Both the position numbers and the translations under genes were made by a program. Below, piece after piece: positions 35,130 to 48,136 of a stretch of 64,000 nucleotides of DNA. The stretch lies in assembly GCF_954871325.1 (NCBI RefSeq), contig NC_088777.1:54288703-54352702 (forward strand), written 5' to 3'. The notes beneath the pieces are model-generated. The model searched no databases. It saw only the letters and a list, made by a program, of their open reading frames with translations, and was not told the origin of the DNA. Numbering within the stretch: the stretch's first letter is position 1; each line of letters opens with the position of its first letter. The DNA is from Gordionus sp. m RMFG-2023. Taxonomy: Eukaryota; Nematomorpha; Gordioida; Chordodea; Parachordodidae.

Positions 35130-36060
35130 TTTTAATTTACAATTAATCAAAGATTATGTTTCTATTTCAAATTATTCTAATAACATCAAAAATATGGGCT
35201 GTCATAAATTTATTGCAATTTCACAATATTAAGGATAGAAATGACTTCTCAATTTTTTAATCAGGATATTAATTCTTGCAACGTTTTTATGCCATCAACT
35301 GTAACTAAATTCTGAAGACCATTCTCTAGAAAATAAATGATGCTCATAATCCCCAAATCTTTCTCTTTCTTTTGCCATTTGACAGAGCTTCAGTTACCAT
35401 CTACATTATTTTTAATGGATAATATGATTTTATCAGTATGCTTTTTGGGTCGCGTTTATAGTTGCCAATTCATGGGTTGAAATACCATACTTTTTTAATT
35501 TAAATCTTACAATTATAATCTAAAAGGCTTTTATTTAAAAAATTTCCTACGAGATTTGTCAAAATTTTTTAAATTTAAATACAATTTATTTAATAGACCA
35601 TAACAATATCACAACTTTTATCCCGGAAATAGTTAGCTGTGGTGGTAAACACCGAAAATATATGTATGAAGGAAATAAATCCAGGTTTGAAATATATGAA
35701 AATTTAAACTTTTCTTACTCCTATAAAAAAAATTATTATTGCGATTAGAATAAAAAAATCAATTAAATATAATTGTAAATTTTGAGATAATCATCACAAT
35801 TATTTATGACCAAATTAAAAATCCGAATTATACAGCTGTCGTTTAAATTTTACTTTAAAAAGGTCAATTTACAATCAGATTGATAGTTAAGCCACCTCGA
35901 TTTTTATGGTTACATTAATTTTTTTTAAATTCAAAAGTAATTATTAATCAATAAAAATTGCATTAATTAAGATATATTTTATATCAAAAAATATCATCTC
36001 TAAATAAATATCCTAAACAATATTAGAATAAGTAAAAAGATAAAAAAATTTAAAATAGGT
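35130..36060 (+). repeat. Dispersed ~0.9-kb AT-rich repeat, direct copy at 45170-46520
   Basis: Shared blocks include AATATGGGCT(G/A)TCAT, TTAATTCTTGCAAC, TTTTTATGCC(A/C)TCAACTGTAAC, CGTTTATAGT(T/G)GCCA, CCAGGTTTGAA and CATCACAATTATTT in the same order. Identity is moderate and no frame is conserved between copies. Class is unknown. Confidence 0.65.
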
Positions 36061-36940
36061 AAATTATACATAAAATTTATGGGAAGGTATAAGAGACCAA
36101 GCAGAAGGCTTTCATCTATAGTGCTAAAGAACCGTTAAATTTCTAGATAATATAATAATGATATGTGATCACATATATGCATGGCCTAGGTTCATAGGAG
36201 TAGATAGAGGAATATGTTAGATCTTCAATATCAGGATTTCCAGTATTAATTCTTTTTTTTACTATATATATAGCAACGCTTTTATATTATGGAAAAGATC
36301 TATTAATAGAAGTGCAAGACCTAGTATTAAGAGTAGCCTTTTAAGGAGGGCTATAAAAGGAAAACAGTTGGCTAAAATATCAAGCCACTGTAGACGACCA
36401 AGTTGATCCATTTATGGCTCATCGGTTTCTGATTCGATTAGTTCGGAGTCGTGAGAAATCTTATTTATAACAAAATTACCAAACATTTTAACACGTGGCA
36501 AAGTATGTGATGCAAAATCTTTATTGAAATTGAAGGTAGTTAAGATACTATAGAAATTATAAAGAAAGGGGATAAGGTGATACTAATTGGAATGTAAAAG
36601 AAGTACTTAGCTAATTTTTGTAAATAAAAATTAGCAGAAGGTAGAAGGGGTGAGGTAGACGTAGGATCTAAGAGGGGAGAGGGAATAATGGAGTCATAGT
36701 CTTATGGGGAAGTAGAAATATTTTTATTACACTTTCTTTGGATAATTTGTAATTGTATTATTCACAGAGGTGTGCAGAGGTATAAAATAGTCATATCATT
36801 TGTCATTAGCTTCAAAACATATTCTTTTTATTTATATTAATATTTAAAAATAGCAATAAATTTTGAAATTATTGAAAATATATGAAAGTAATAACACAAT
36901 TATTAACACCTTAAATGGTTATAAAAATAAAAGTGCATTT
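36061..36940. other. G-rich, C-poor tract with a short membrane-like frame
   Basis: Skew is similar to 5440-7195; positions 36661-36720 have about 22 G to 3 C. On the minus strand near 36440-36285 an open stretch reads MDQLGRLQWLDILANCFPFI and onward with one hydrophobic segment, but it is short and unassigned. No gene is called. Confidence 0.35.
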
Positions 36941-37165
36941 ATTTTTTATATACAGTTACACAAATAGACACTAATATAATAAAATTCTACAAAAATAATT
37001 CGTATTAAATTTTTTTATTTTTTACTATTAAAAATGAAATCATTTCTTTACAAAAAATATAGAAAAAAAATGTTAAAATAATGTTACTTGACAAACATAG
37101 ATCTTATTCACATACATATATTCTTCCGTCATATAAATTTCACAAGATTTTCTTTTTCTTATATA
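36941..37165 (+). repeat. Dispersed AT-rich repeat (ACATAGATCTT family), copy
   Basis: It matches 27706-27870 over AAAAATAATTC(G/A)TATT, TTACTTGA(C/T)AAACATAGATCT and GTCATATAAATTT. It ends at the mitochondrial cox2 fragment. Confidence 0.6.
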
Positions 37166-37332
37166 AAATGGGTCTCAATGATACTAAAATTATGAAAACT
37201 CTTTTAACTCCTACATAACACAAGAATATGATTTAACACTCAATAGAAAACGTCTCTTAGATTCTAATAACCATATAGCTTCCCTTCTAAGATTATAACA
37301 CGTATAATAATATAATCTAGAGATGTAGTATC
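37166..37332 (+). pseudogene. cox2: Second nuclear mitochondrial fragment, part of cox2
   Basis: This is almost identical to the reverse complement of 16240-16402. Differences are a handful, such as CTAAAATT against CTGAAATT and CTTCTAAG against CCTCTAGG. It keeps the same in-frame stops seen in the larger copy, so the two derive from one already broken nuclear copy or from the same insertion event. It is directly followed by the ~550-bp LTR-like repeat in inverse orientation. Confidence 0.85.
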
Positions 37333-37336
37333 CTTT

Positions 37337-37876
37337 TTTCCACGTTTTTCTTTTTTTTAGGCGTGATAACATCCGAAGAAACGGAAAACGTTCTAGCCGG
37401 GAACTCCTCGGGGCTAATATGAAAATAAAACATATAAGATATAAAAATTTATATATAGGATAATTTTGTGACTAAACATTTTACAATCCTTTCGTTTACA
37501 AAGAATACTACACAATGATAGCTCTGCCGCATGACTATTATCGAGCTTTCATGATAACGATCTCATATATTTTCACCATGTGAACCAAGGATGTGGTTAC
37601 AGATTTGGGAAAACTACGATTAAAATAGATATTTGTTACTTACCTCAATTTGACACAACTTACTAATTAACAATAAAAGTTATACTCATTCAATTTTTAG
37701 GTCATAAAAAAATAAAATAAACATGCTTTACAAGTAATAGTCCATATCACTCTGGGAATATCTACTTCCCCCGGTAATAAATGGATATTCGATTTCTTCC
37801 AGTATGGAGAGACAACTCCTAGCTTTTCCTGCGTGTATAATTTTTCATCAAAACATTTTCAAAATATAATATAACA
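37337..37876 (-). repeat. Dispersed ~550-bp LTR-like repeat, copy 2
   Basis: This is the reverse complement of copies 1 and 3 over the whole unit. The minus-strand start is TGTTATATTATATTTTGAAA at 37876. With copy 3 it forms a head-to-head pair 266 bp apart. Confidence 0.75.
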
Positions 37877-38142
37877 AAGAGCCTAAAATAGGATACAAAT
37901 ATCCACGAGGTTGCAGAAGTAGAAATATAGCCATCTAATCTTATAATTTTGACATAAAACATAAAGCGGATAAATACAATGTAGTACCTGATTGCTTGTC
38001 ACGATCCTTAACATATACAGAGGAGACAATACACAACTTCATAGAAAGAATGGAGAATAAATTATGAGATGTTCCGTTGAACTTCGAAAAATTAGCAAAT
38101 GGAATTATTATAGATGACAAAGGACTATCACAGGTCACTCTC
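37877..38142 (+). mobile_element. Ty3/gypsy fossil fragment (end of RNase H region)
   Basis: The + strand near 37955-38010 reads KHKADKYNVVPDCLSRS, the counterpart of the (G)xxNxVADALSR motif that closes the RT/RNase H part of Ty3/gypsy polyproteins. It is only about 260 bp long, broken and without the rest of the element. It is enclosed by two head-to-head copies of the LTR-like repeat. Confidence 0.6.
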
Positions 38143-38775
38143 TGTTATATTATATTTTGAAAATGTTTTGATGATAAATTATACACGCAGCAAAAACCAG
38201 GAGTTGCCTCTCCATCCTGGAAAACATGGAATATCCTTTTATTACCGGGGGAAGTAGATACTCCCAGAGTGATATGGACTACTACTTGTAAGCATGTTTA
38301 TTTTATTTTTTTATGACTTAAAAATTGAATGAGTATAACTTTTATTGGTAATTATTAAGTTGTGTCAAATTGAGGTAAGTAACAAATATCTATTTTGATC
38401 GTAGTTTTCCCAAATCCGTAACCACATCCTTGGTTCACATGGTGAAAATATATGAGATCGTTATCATGAAAGCTCGATAATAGTCATGCGGCAGAGCTAT
38501 CATTGTGTAGTATTCTTTTTAAACGAAAGGATTGTAAAATATATAGGATCACAAAATTGTCCCATATATAAATTTTTATATCTTATATGTTTTATTTTCA
38601 TATTAGCCCCGAGGAGTTCCCGGCTAGAGCGTTTTCCGTTTCTCCGGATGTTATCACGCCTAAAAAGACAGAAAAACATGGAAAAAAGGATATTAAATAA
38701 TTTATTTTTCATTTATAAATTAATTCCAATTTTTAATAATAAAAATTTTATAAATGAACATGTGCTTAACGAGAT
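38143..38775 (+). repeat. Dispersed ~550-bp LTR-like repeat, copy 3
   Basis: It starts TGTTATATTATATTTTGAAA and is nearly identical to copy 1 through AGCCCCGAGGAGTTCCCGG and CTCCGGATGTTATCACGCC. The tail AATAAAAATTTTATAAATGA and ATGTGCTT is shared with the truncated copy near 15550. Open frames inside (such as 38486-38848) are not preserved between copies. Confidence 0.75.
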
Positions 38776-39889
38776 TTTTATTGATAAGCATTATTTTCCA
38801 AAGAATATATTTACCAAACATAAGACTTTTTTTTCTTCTCTTAAATAATCTACCAGGAGTTAGGTACATTATTATTAATATTGTTATAGCTGTATTAGTT
38901 GACCTTACAATTTTTAACACAATGCCGGGAACGGAACTAATAGTGCCTCTTTCTTTATCCCATCTTCTTTACTATACTAGCTGACTGCATAATTGTACCG
39001 TCCTCTATAATAAAATGGGCATACATTTTGTATAGGATATATATATTAGTAAATATACATGGGGCACGTTACAACTCTTCTTTTGTAGTTCAATTTTTAG
39101 CGTGGTAATGAAAGTATGAATAATAAATTTTATAATTATAAATATGATAAATTAATCTTTTTGGATTGAAAACTAATAAAAAATAATATCGCCTTGTTTC
39201 TTGCGAGAATTAATAAAATATAACAATTTATTTGAATAAAATGTAATGATATCATAAACATTTACCCACCCTGTCAGTCTCAAAATTTTTTAACACGAAT
39301 ATTAAATAAGGGCCTCCCCCCATTGAGGCATATAATACTGCTCTATTGCATCTAGGTGTTCAAGTATACACACTCTGGATCTACTCATCATAAGTATTAC
39401 TCCTTCACAAATTCCACCATAAAATAATGCAGTTATTAATGATAGAGAAATTACTCAATTATGAAACCATCTTTGCAATTAAAGCTTTCATATCATGATC
39501 TCATATAATAAACTCATTTGATAATAGAAAATCAAAATTATAGTATTATACCATATAGAAAGTTTATTACTATATAATTGATTTTAACTGTCAACATAAA
39601 TTTCATCACATTCTACTTATATGAATTTTAGTTATAATACATACATTTAGTCATAAACACAATTGTGAATTTTATCAATAATGATATTCACTCACCCTCA
39701 ATTGGTAAAAATTTCCAATTTATGAGCCTACCAGATCTCAGCACTGCACCTACCAAATTTACCATTGATTAAACTTATTAAAGTAACCAATTGGGACTAT
39801 TGCGATTTCATCGAAACTAGAAAATAAAGGGTCCTCACTTGGAACTTCCCATCTTAACACCAGCTATTCCTCGAACCCTTAATGTCTTT
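38776..39889. other. AT-rich stretch, no gene seen
   Basis: No exon or bounded element is recognised. Confidence 0.4.
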
Positions 39890-40420
39890 TCTGCCGTTTA
39901 CTTGATTTACAATACCATTATTTTTTCTTTTAAAATATATATTATAATTATAGCTTTATAATTTGTTCAATTAATAAAAGATTTTTATTAGAGTACATTT
40001 AGATGTAAAAATAATTATTTAAATTTTTTAAATTTAATGAAATTAATTAATAATTAATTTTTTTTAAAAAAATGTCTATATTTAACCATTTTAAAATAAT
40101 TCTAGAATTTTCGAATTTTTAAATTTTACAAACCAACTTAAATAAACGTTATCCCAATAAATTATATCCATTTTTAAAAATGGTAGAATGTATAATTCGA
40201 AAAAATAAACGAAAACGACATATAAAAATTTAATACCTATATTTCGATTGTTCTAAAACCTTCTTTTTCATTAAAAAATTATATATTTTGAACTTCTCAT
40301 TTTGCAATACCTGAAAGTTTGAGTTATACGATTCCAATTTACATTCTCTTACAACTTAGAATTAAATTTTAAATATTTTTAACTTATAAATTAAACTATA
40401 ATTTTGTTTAACTGTTATTT
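39890..40420 (+). repeat. Dispersed AT-rich repeat, copy A (with 43070-43700 and 52480-53010)
   Basis: TTTTCTTTTAAAATATATATTATAATT, followed by a TTATTAATTTGT..AATTAATAAA-like block and by ATATAAAAATTTAA..TTTCGATTGTTC, recurs in the same order in the other two copies. Identity is moderate. It is non-coding. Confidence 0.55.
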
Positions 40421-41329
40421 TAAATATTGAGCTACTAAAAAGTTCTCACAAATAGTAAGAAAATAATTTTAAGTAATAATGTTTATTTATATATTTTTAT
40501 TCATTTAGCACATTTGATCTTTTAAAATGAAATATACCCATCTAAAATTGGGCTGATACACGCAAATCGTTTAAAATGACTAAATGAATTTAACATTTCG
40601 ATTTACGGAAAATAATTAATAAAATAAATTTTAGTACTGTCTCCGCTTTTAAACGCTTTTTACATTATGGGAATTTTATATTAATATTGGATGTATTACA
40701 AAAATATATATATTTTTTTAATTTTCTCATAGTTTTAATATCTTTAATCTAAAATAATAGGGACCCATCTATCATAATATGAAGGTCAAACTTTCCTATT
40801 TTTTACTAGTATTTCTAATAATGACTTAAACAATATTTTGATATTATAAGATATTAGGGTTCCACGTATTCTTTAAGGAACTAAATTTCAATTTTTTTTC
40901 TAAATAAAAAAAAACCATTCAATTTATTATATAATTATTGATTTAAAGATTTCCTGGCATACAAAAATGATCGCAAGGTTAAATTGATCACAAGAATCCA
41001 ATTATTTTTACAATTTGCAAACTATTTGCTCTACTCGTGAGGTGGTTACGATATATTTAAAGCTCCACTTCTGACAATTATCTCTAAGCTCAAGGCCCAT
41101 CTCAAATATTAGACTCTAATTGATTAAAGTAGATTATCATTTCATACAAGTAAACTCCAACCCAAAATCCTCAAGTTCATTATATATATTTCTTATCACA
41201 CAATAATGATAACTTTAGAAATCCAATTCAACCTATTAATTTTCCCATCTTTAATCAAATAATAATAATAATAATTCTTTAGCATTTAAAAAAAATTTGA
41301 TTTAAGAAATCTTAATAAAAATAGAGAAA
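40421..41329. other. AT-rich stretch, no gene seen
   Basis: No exon or bounded element is recognised. Confidence 0.4.
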
Positions 41330-41880
41330 CCAATTGCCAAAATTTACTAAATCTCAATTCAGAACATATTTGATGATCCAAAAATTTATCTATAATCAAT
41401 AAAATTATTATCCACACCTTTTAGACAATTTTTGTGTAAAGGGTTGAAAAATTATTTTCCTATACCACCTGCACTTATAACTTCAGAGTTTATAACAAGT
41501 ATTAAACCACCTTCTCATCAAAAACGTGATTGTCAATCCTATCACCGATTTATTAGTGTGCGAAAAATAATTCCCTGGATAAAAAAAATTCCTCTAGGAA
41601 AATAATTACCAGGGAAAAACCTTACTAAATTATTTGATTTATCAAATTTAAACCATTGGAATAATCTCATCACGTTCCCCTTCAAATGCTTCTCAATCCC
41701 AAAAGATGACAAATCTATCTCACACTACCTAACCTAATTAAAGACATATTCAAAAATCTGGAATATTTAACACAATTAGAATACGTTATAAATCTTAATA
41801 ATTCTAATGAAAGTTTCAGTAAAACCTGCAACAAAATATCCATAAAATTAAATGAAGGCGACATATGCGGCACACAATAA
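41330..41880 (+). pseudogene. LINE fragment, N-terminal to RT (same R2/NeSL-like family), broken
   Basis: From about 41440 one + frame reads LKNYFPIPPALITSEFITSI, VRKIIPWIKKIPLGK, NHWNNLITFPFKCFSIPKDD. A change of frame near 41715 follows, then LPNLIKDIFKNLEYLTQLEY, then SKTCNKISIKLNEGDICGTQ. The IP-G-R/K....W..L..F....L..P pattern and the ISxKxxEGDxxG pattern are typical of the region before the RT in the LINE family at 19.6-27.7 kb. It stops abruptly at about 41880. Assignment is moderately sure. Confidence 0.5.
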
Positions 41881-41929
41881 AATAAATATAATTGACCTTT
41901 ATTTAATCTATTATATTTAAATTCCATTA

Positions 41930-43870
41930 TAATAAACAATAAATATTTTGAAACTTTTCTTTATAAAAGAATTAATATTTAATTTTTTAACTTTTCACTT
42001 TTAAAAATAAAATCATTTTTTTATACAAAATATAATAATTCTTAAAATTATTTTTTTGCAAACATAGATTTTTATCAAAACACCAATGACCACATAAACA
42101 TACTTCTCCTTCACATAAATTTTATTTACCCATGATTATTTTATCTTATTTTAAAATCATTATATGTATTTAAGTAAAATAAATGTAATGTAGGAAGGAC
42201 CAGGGTAAAACTATGACGGATGTTAACGCAAGGATAATATATTCCACCTTTAATGAATATTATGTTATTTGGGATAGGATATAAATTTGAGAATAGCTGA
42301 AATCTACAACATGCCTAAATTGGGCCACTCAAAATGTAATATTTATAAATAATTTTTAAAAATCTTATATTGCTTTGATAAATATAAACTTTAAAATGAT
42401 GAATTGACGTTAAAATTTTAACTATTTTACAATGATGCTTACTTTAAACTGGGTATGGAGTAGGGTCATGTCGATCCACATATTTTCCGATATTGGTTCA
42501 AAACCGATTAGATACCGATATTTATACTGGGTTTTCACCACCCCCTTTAGAATTAATTGTAATTAAGAAATCAATGCATTTATTTCAATTAAGACAATTA
42601 AAAGAAATTATATTTAATAATAAATCCATTTTATGTTGGCATGAATTGTATGTGCTCTATATATATCCCCTGCCGTACTAAAGGCAGATTCAGATGGGGC
42701 ACTTGTTGCAGAAGGCACCATAATAATTTAGGGGTGTTTTACATTTGCATTGTTTAAAAAAAATTATTTAGAAAATATTATAATGTAAAATAATACATGA
42801 TAAAAGATAACAAAAAAAAAATAAAAATAATCGGATATCGGCTCAATCCGATATTTTTGGAATAGGCATCAATTAAATGTTTAATATCGGCACGGCCCTA
42901 GTATTGAGTCAAATACTAAACTTTACCTAATTAAGCACAGCTCCTAAAAGGCAAAGCTATATATTTTATATCTATATGATCTATTTTGTCAATATTTATG
43001 AATTTTATGATAAATCGTTAAAATTTGATAATTTTAAAATCTAGGCCTATTTCTAATTTTGATCTTATTTTTTTAATTCATAAAATAAAATTATAAAGAA
43101 CTCTAATTTATATTTCAAAAGGTAAAAGGGAATCAAAATACCATAATTCATTTTTTTTAAAATACTTTTATGAAACATAATTAGGTAAAAAGTTAAACTC
43201 TTAAAATAATTGATTTTAAATAAATTAAAATAATACTTGAGGGATTTATCATCTTTATTAGGTATATAATTGTCTTTAATAACAAATATATAAATAATTC
43301 CAAATAAATCATGCATTTTCCTTCAAATTTTGAACATTCTATGTTTATTTAGCATACAATACGATAGTTTTCTCTTTTAAAATATTTATTATAATTTATA
43401 TATATTGCAACTATTTATGATTGCTTAATTAATAAATAGATTTTTATGGTACATTTAAGGTGATAATAAAATATTTATTTAAAATTTTTTTTTGTCTATA
43501 GTAATTTATTAGATAATGTATATTTTTTAAAATATGTCTATAATAAACCATAATTTGTCAACCAATTTAGATATCCATTTATTTAAAAATATTAGAATAG
43601 TACTTTGAAAAAATTAACGAAACTTAAAGGCATATAAAAATTTAAAGCTCTTTCGATTGTTCAAAACCATGGCACTCATCAAAAAATATATCTTTTAAAC
43701 TTATTATTTAAGCAATGTCATAGTCAATATTAACCCTAACCTTTCATAGAACAGATTAAAATATTATCTGAAAGTCTGAGCTAATTTAAATTGTCTTATA
43801 TCTTAAAATTAAATTACTTTATTATTAAATAAACTATAATTGTATGAATTTAACAGTTTAAATATTTTCG
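41930..43870 (+). repeat. Dispersed AT-rich repeat, copy B (contains a MITE)
   Basis: The left part (41950-42190) is the ACATAGATCTT family. The right part (42190-42460 and 42909-43870) parallels 51990-53010 block by block, for example AATACTTGAGGGATT(T/C)AT, TATATTGCAACTATTTAT and TTTTCTCTTTTAAAATAT. Open frames such as 43065-43316 on the minus strand are not kept in the other copy. Confidence 0.6.
42461..42900 (-). mobile_element. hAT-derived MITE, 440 bp, with remnant of transposase C-terminus
   Basis: The ends TAGGGTCATGTCGAT and ATATCGGCACGGCCCTA are imperfect inverted repeats. Target duplications are GTATGGAG (42453-42460) and GTATTGAG (42901-42908), one mismatch. The related repeat at 52160-52195 shows the unfilled site GTTTGGAGTAAAATGC with a single copy of that octamer. 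On the minus strand, near 42725-42670, PSATSAPSESAFSTAGDIYR matches the start of the hAT C-terminal dimerisation domain (P..SAPSERVFSTAGDI), so this is a deletion derivative of a ZBED-type hAT. Confidence 0.9.
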
Positions 43871-45169
43871 GCAGGGTACTAAAATATTTAAATTAATTTA
43901 ATTTATAGTTCCATGTATTACATTTTTTTATATTTTAATATTGTTTAGTAGGGCAGTTATTAAATTGTATTTTCTCATTCTCTTTTTTTAATATAAATAT
44001 AATATAAAATAGATGTTTGAATATGAGTAATTAGAAAATAATGTCTAAAATTAAGGATGATTAAATAATATTCCCTAAATTTGTAGGTGATATAAATATA
44101 TATAGACAGATTCACTAGATATTAGGTTAGCAAATATGGTGATAAACAATTTGTACAATATGATAATAACTTTGTCAAAGATTTTACAGTCAAAACTCTA
44201 ACTATAAACCTCATCATCAGAACTATAACAGATATAATAATCAAACACAAATAAATAATGCTTTATCAAAATACTTTTAACAATATTATCCATTAAAATT
44301 ACATATAATTTAAATATCATTTTTCACAATACGCATTTATTTTAACTCAAAAATAATTTTTAATAAATTTAACTCATAATAATATTTTTTATAAAATTTA
44401 TACTAACAACTTAAATATCTCTTATTAGTAACAATTAGAGATCTGAAAAGTTAGTTCCGTATGGGCAGGACTTGGGCCTAATTCTATTTAAAAAATCGGT
44501 TCGAGCTGTATAAAATTAATATTAAAATAATACCAATATAATCGAAGTCCAACTCTTCATATAATTTCTATTCACTATGACTGTTAATTTCAACTAATAC
44601 CCCTGGAACTACTACAAGTACAATGAACATTCACTACACTAACTACTGTATATTTTATATTAAATGTTTTTTTCAGTTAATTCAATAAATAAACTAATGA
44701 ATGCTATTATTTTTACAGATGATAAAGAGATTGTTATCTATCTTCCCTTGATCTCATGATGTTGGGGAGGATCAGGGTATCAAAAGTCTAGACTACCTAT
44801 TATAAATGTATATCAATCTTAATATATTTTAAAAATTGTATCTTTTCTTAATCTATTTTAAACTCTTATTTTACTCATCACACTTTCAAATGTGCATTGA
44901 TGAAATAGATAAATATTTATCAGTCTGTTTCATGTCGTTATGAGCAGTTTGGACATAATAAAGATAAGATAATTGTAGTGTTGTTATGGATTCATTCAAG
45001 CTAGCTCAATGAATCACTTGGACACTAGAAATAAATATAAACTTAGTCAAAGTGAAAATCGACATTCATTTCTCAGACCATAAACAAAATATATGTTTAA
45101 ACACAATATCAAATGTAATAATAAAATATTACTCATAAATTTTAATATTTTTAAAATTCTACTTTTAGA
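43871..45169. other. AT-rich stretch, no gene seen
   Basis: A slightly GC-richer piece near 44450-44520 (GGGCAGGACTTGGGCC) may be a worn CCGGGCC-type repeat end. Nothing else is seen. Confidence 0.35.
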
Positions 45170-46520
45170 CCTACCTATTTTAGTCGATCCCTATATGACT
45201 AGGATCTTCTAAAATCTATAGGATTATCGTATTAAAGATTTTTAAAAATAAATGATTGAGTTTACCTTTTATTAAAAATAATTGTTTCATTTTAGCAGAG
45301 ATATAAGTGTAAATAAAAGTTTATATTTTAAACTATTTCAAACCTGGATATAATGGTTCTGGTGTCATATCCGTTTCTTTAGGAATTTGAGAATATTTTC
45401 TTTGAGACAATCATTGCTGAATAAATATTTAAATGTAAAATGTTTTTAAAATTTTAATTAAACTCATAGAAAATTATTTAATTAAAAGTCATTGACATGA
45501 ATTGAGAGATTTAACAAGTATTGTATTTTAACCCATGAATAATGTAAGTATGGATCAGAATAATCAACACAACATTAAAATATGGGCTATCATATATTAA
45601 TTGCAGGCATTCACGATGCCATATTTTCACATTACTCGATATGTGGAGGACTGAAATGACCTCTATTTTTTAATCAAATTATTAATTCTTGCAACTTTTT
45701 TATGCCCTCAACTGTAACTAAATCCTGAAGATAATTAATCCCCTAAAAATAAATGATTCATTATCTATCTCTTCTTTTGTCATTTGTTTGCCACAGCATC
45801 GGTTACCATCTCTATTATTTTTTTAAGTGCAAATCCTATTTTATACTATCAGTATCAGATAATAGTTTCATCGGTATATTTTTGCGTCACGTTTATAGTG
45901 GCCAGGTTAAAATATTTTAGAATTTAAATGATGAAAACTAAGGCAATAATTCTAAAAAGGATCAACAATCAATTTATGGTTCTTGCTCAAAAAAATGAAA
46001 TAATTTAGGAATTTTATCGTGTTAGTAACGATAATCTCTGGGTGTTACTTTGACACAGTATTCAAGGGTTAAAATACCATACTTTGTTAGTATAATCCAA
46101 TTCTAGTCTAATAACATTTAATTAAATAATTTTTTACGAGTCTAATCATAATTTTAAAAACATTATATATTTAAATATTTATTCAACAGAAATGACGGGT
46201 CCAAAAATAATTTCAGAAAATTCTAGAGAAACTTATATGATGACACCTGAGCCATTATATCCAGGTTTGAACTAATTTAAAATATAAAATTTTTTTAACC
46301 ATATAAAACTTCTATTATGATATAAACATTTAAAATAAATTATTATATCTATATAATTGGAATTTTTATGAATCATCACAATTATTTGTGTGTGACCAAA
46401 TTAAAAATATATAAATTTTGTTTATTTATTAATCTTTATTGAAATATTAAAAAGTTAAAATATAAACAGATTAATTAAGATTCTACATATTTGTTGAAAC
46501 AATCCTTGTTTAAATATTTC
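45170..46520 (+). repeat. Dispersed AT-rich repeat, second copy (with 35130-36060)
   Basis: It has the same ordered blocks as 35130-36060. The left part (45170-45300) also matches 12640-12800 inverted (GGATTATCGTATTAAA). About 100 bp near 45920-46050 (AAGGCAATAATTC to GGTGTTACTTTGACAC) is present here and not in the other copy. Confidence 0.6.
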
Positions 46521-48136
46521 TCATCTTTGAATATAAATTTCGTAAACTTTTCGCAAATTAATGTATTTATATTTGTTGCATCAATTCTGCTTACAATGAA
46601 TAGAATGAGGGCGAAAAACAATTTTATGACCAACACTTATTTAATAAACTAAAATTACTCTAAGAGGCCACATTTGAATGGTGAATTAAAAATATATAAT
46701 CAACACTCTTTTTAAGTTTATTTCTTGATTAGAATTTATATTACCTATTTTATATAATAAATTTACAGTTTTTACAAATTTGGCGACATAAGATATTATG
46801 CAAACATATTGACATTTATATTTTTAAGTTTAAAACTCTCTATAATTCGTTCAAAATGTTAGACTCTGATTGTACTATTCAAAGTCATAACTTTAACACT
46901 TTTTTTTAATTTATTGTCATTAGAATCCTATCTTTTTTCAATATATTGGATAATGGTTTTTAAATAATCTTCTACTTGTCTATGTTAAAATACTTGCTTT
47001 ATTAAGATTTTACAATTGTATGGCAAATCCTCCATAATTTTATAATAAATCCTTTACTATAACTTCATTGTATTCAAACATTTTTATTATTTTATACTTT
47101 TAAGATCAAAGGATTTTAGATAAATGATCTGAAAATTATTGGCGGATGTTTAAAAGAAAGACAATAAATTTTTAAGGTTCAAAATGTTAAAGCCTTTCTA
47201 TTGCAAGAGCAAGTGAAAGCCATTTTGTAAGGAGATATTGTACGAGACTTGCCTATTCAAATATGCAATCAATAAAAATAAAAAACAACTAAAATATATT
47301 CCTTTTTATAATCATTATAATCTTTGCACACTAGCTGCCATATTAATTTAAAGAAGATATTTCTGATATGGAGTTTTTATTCAAACAAAAGATGAAATTA
47401 TTCTGCTATCATAAGCATTGGATTTTTGTACAATGACATTATCGATGAATTTACCTTTAATATATTCTATTACTTTACCGATTTGTAATGATTAAAAAAA
47501 AATAACAGATATTTAATAAAATTTGAATGACATTAATCTATTTAATATTAAACTTCATAATAAACCTAGTTATTTTATGCAATGTTTTTATATGACTATT
47601 TAGCATAATTTTTAAACTTAATTATATTTATATATAACTTCAATAAAATACAATACCCAGCTTCCCTCTAGTTCTCCTGTTGAGATTGGTAAATAAGTTT
47701 TAGGGGGAAAGTATAGGTTTGTTAGATTCAAATTTCGAAAATTTATTACTTTTAAGAGTTAATAAAAGATTATAAATTATATCCATTATTTTATTTTAAA
47801 ACAGGGCACAAATTGACCTTGATTTATTCAATTCATTTTTAAATTTTGGGCATGATTAAAATATGTACTTCAAAAAACTACTGACCCCTATGTACCCCCG
47901 AAAGAATCTTTATATTAGATTAGTATAGAATCGTATATAGCTTTATAAGATGAGGCAGAAAATGTGGTAACAGTAAAATTTTAAAAAATTATTTTTTTAT
48001 ATGACTAAAATACGTGCCACCATATGTGTTCCTACACACCCCCTATTAAAATTCTATACTAATATAATATAATATAAATTAAGCTTCTTTAATGCGTAAT
48101 TTAGTCATGCCCTAAATTTCTTAACAATGAATTTTT
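46521..48136. other. AT-rich stretch, no gene seen
   Basis: No exon, RNA gene or bounded repeat is recognised. Confidence 0.4.

Noticed and set aside
38486-38848. 120-codon open frame on the + strand
   Set aside because: It lies in the dispersed LTR-like repeat and is not preserved in the other copies.
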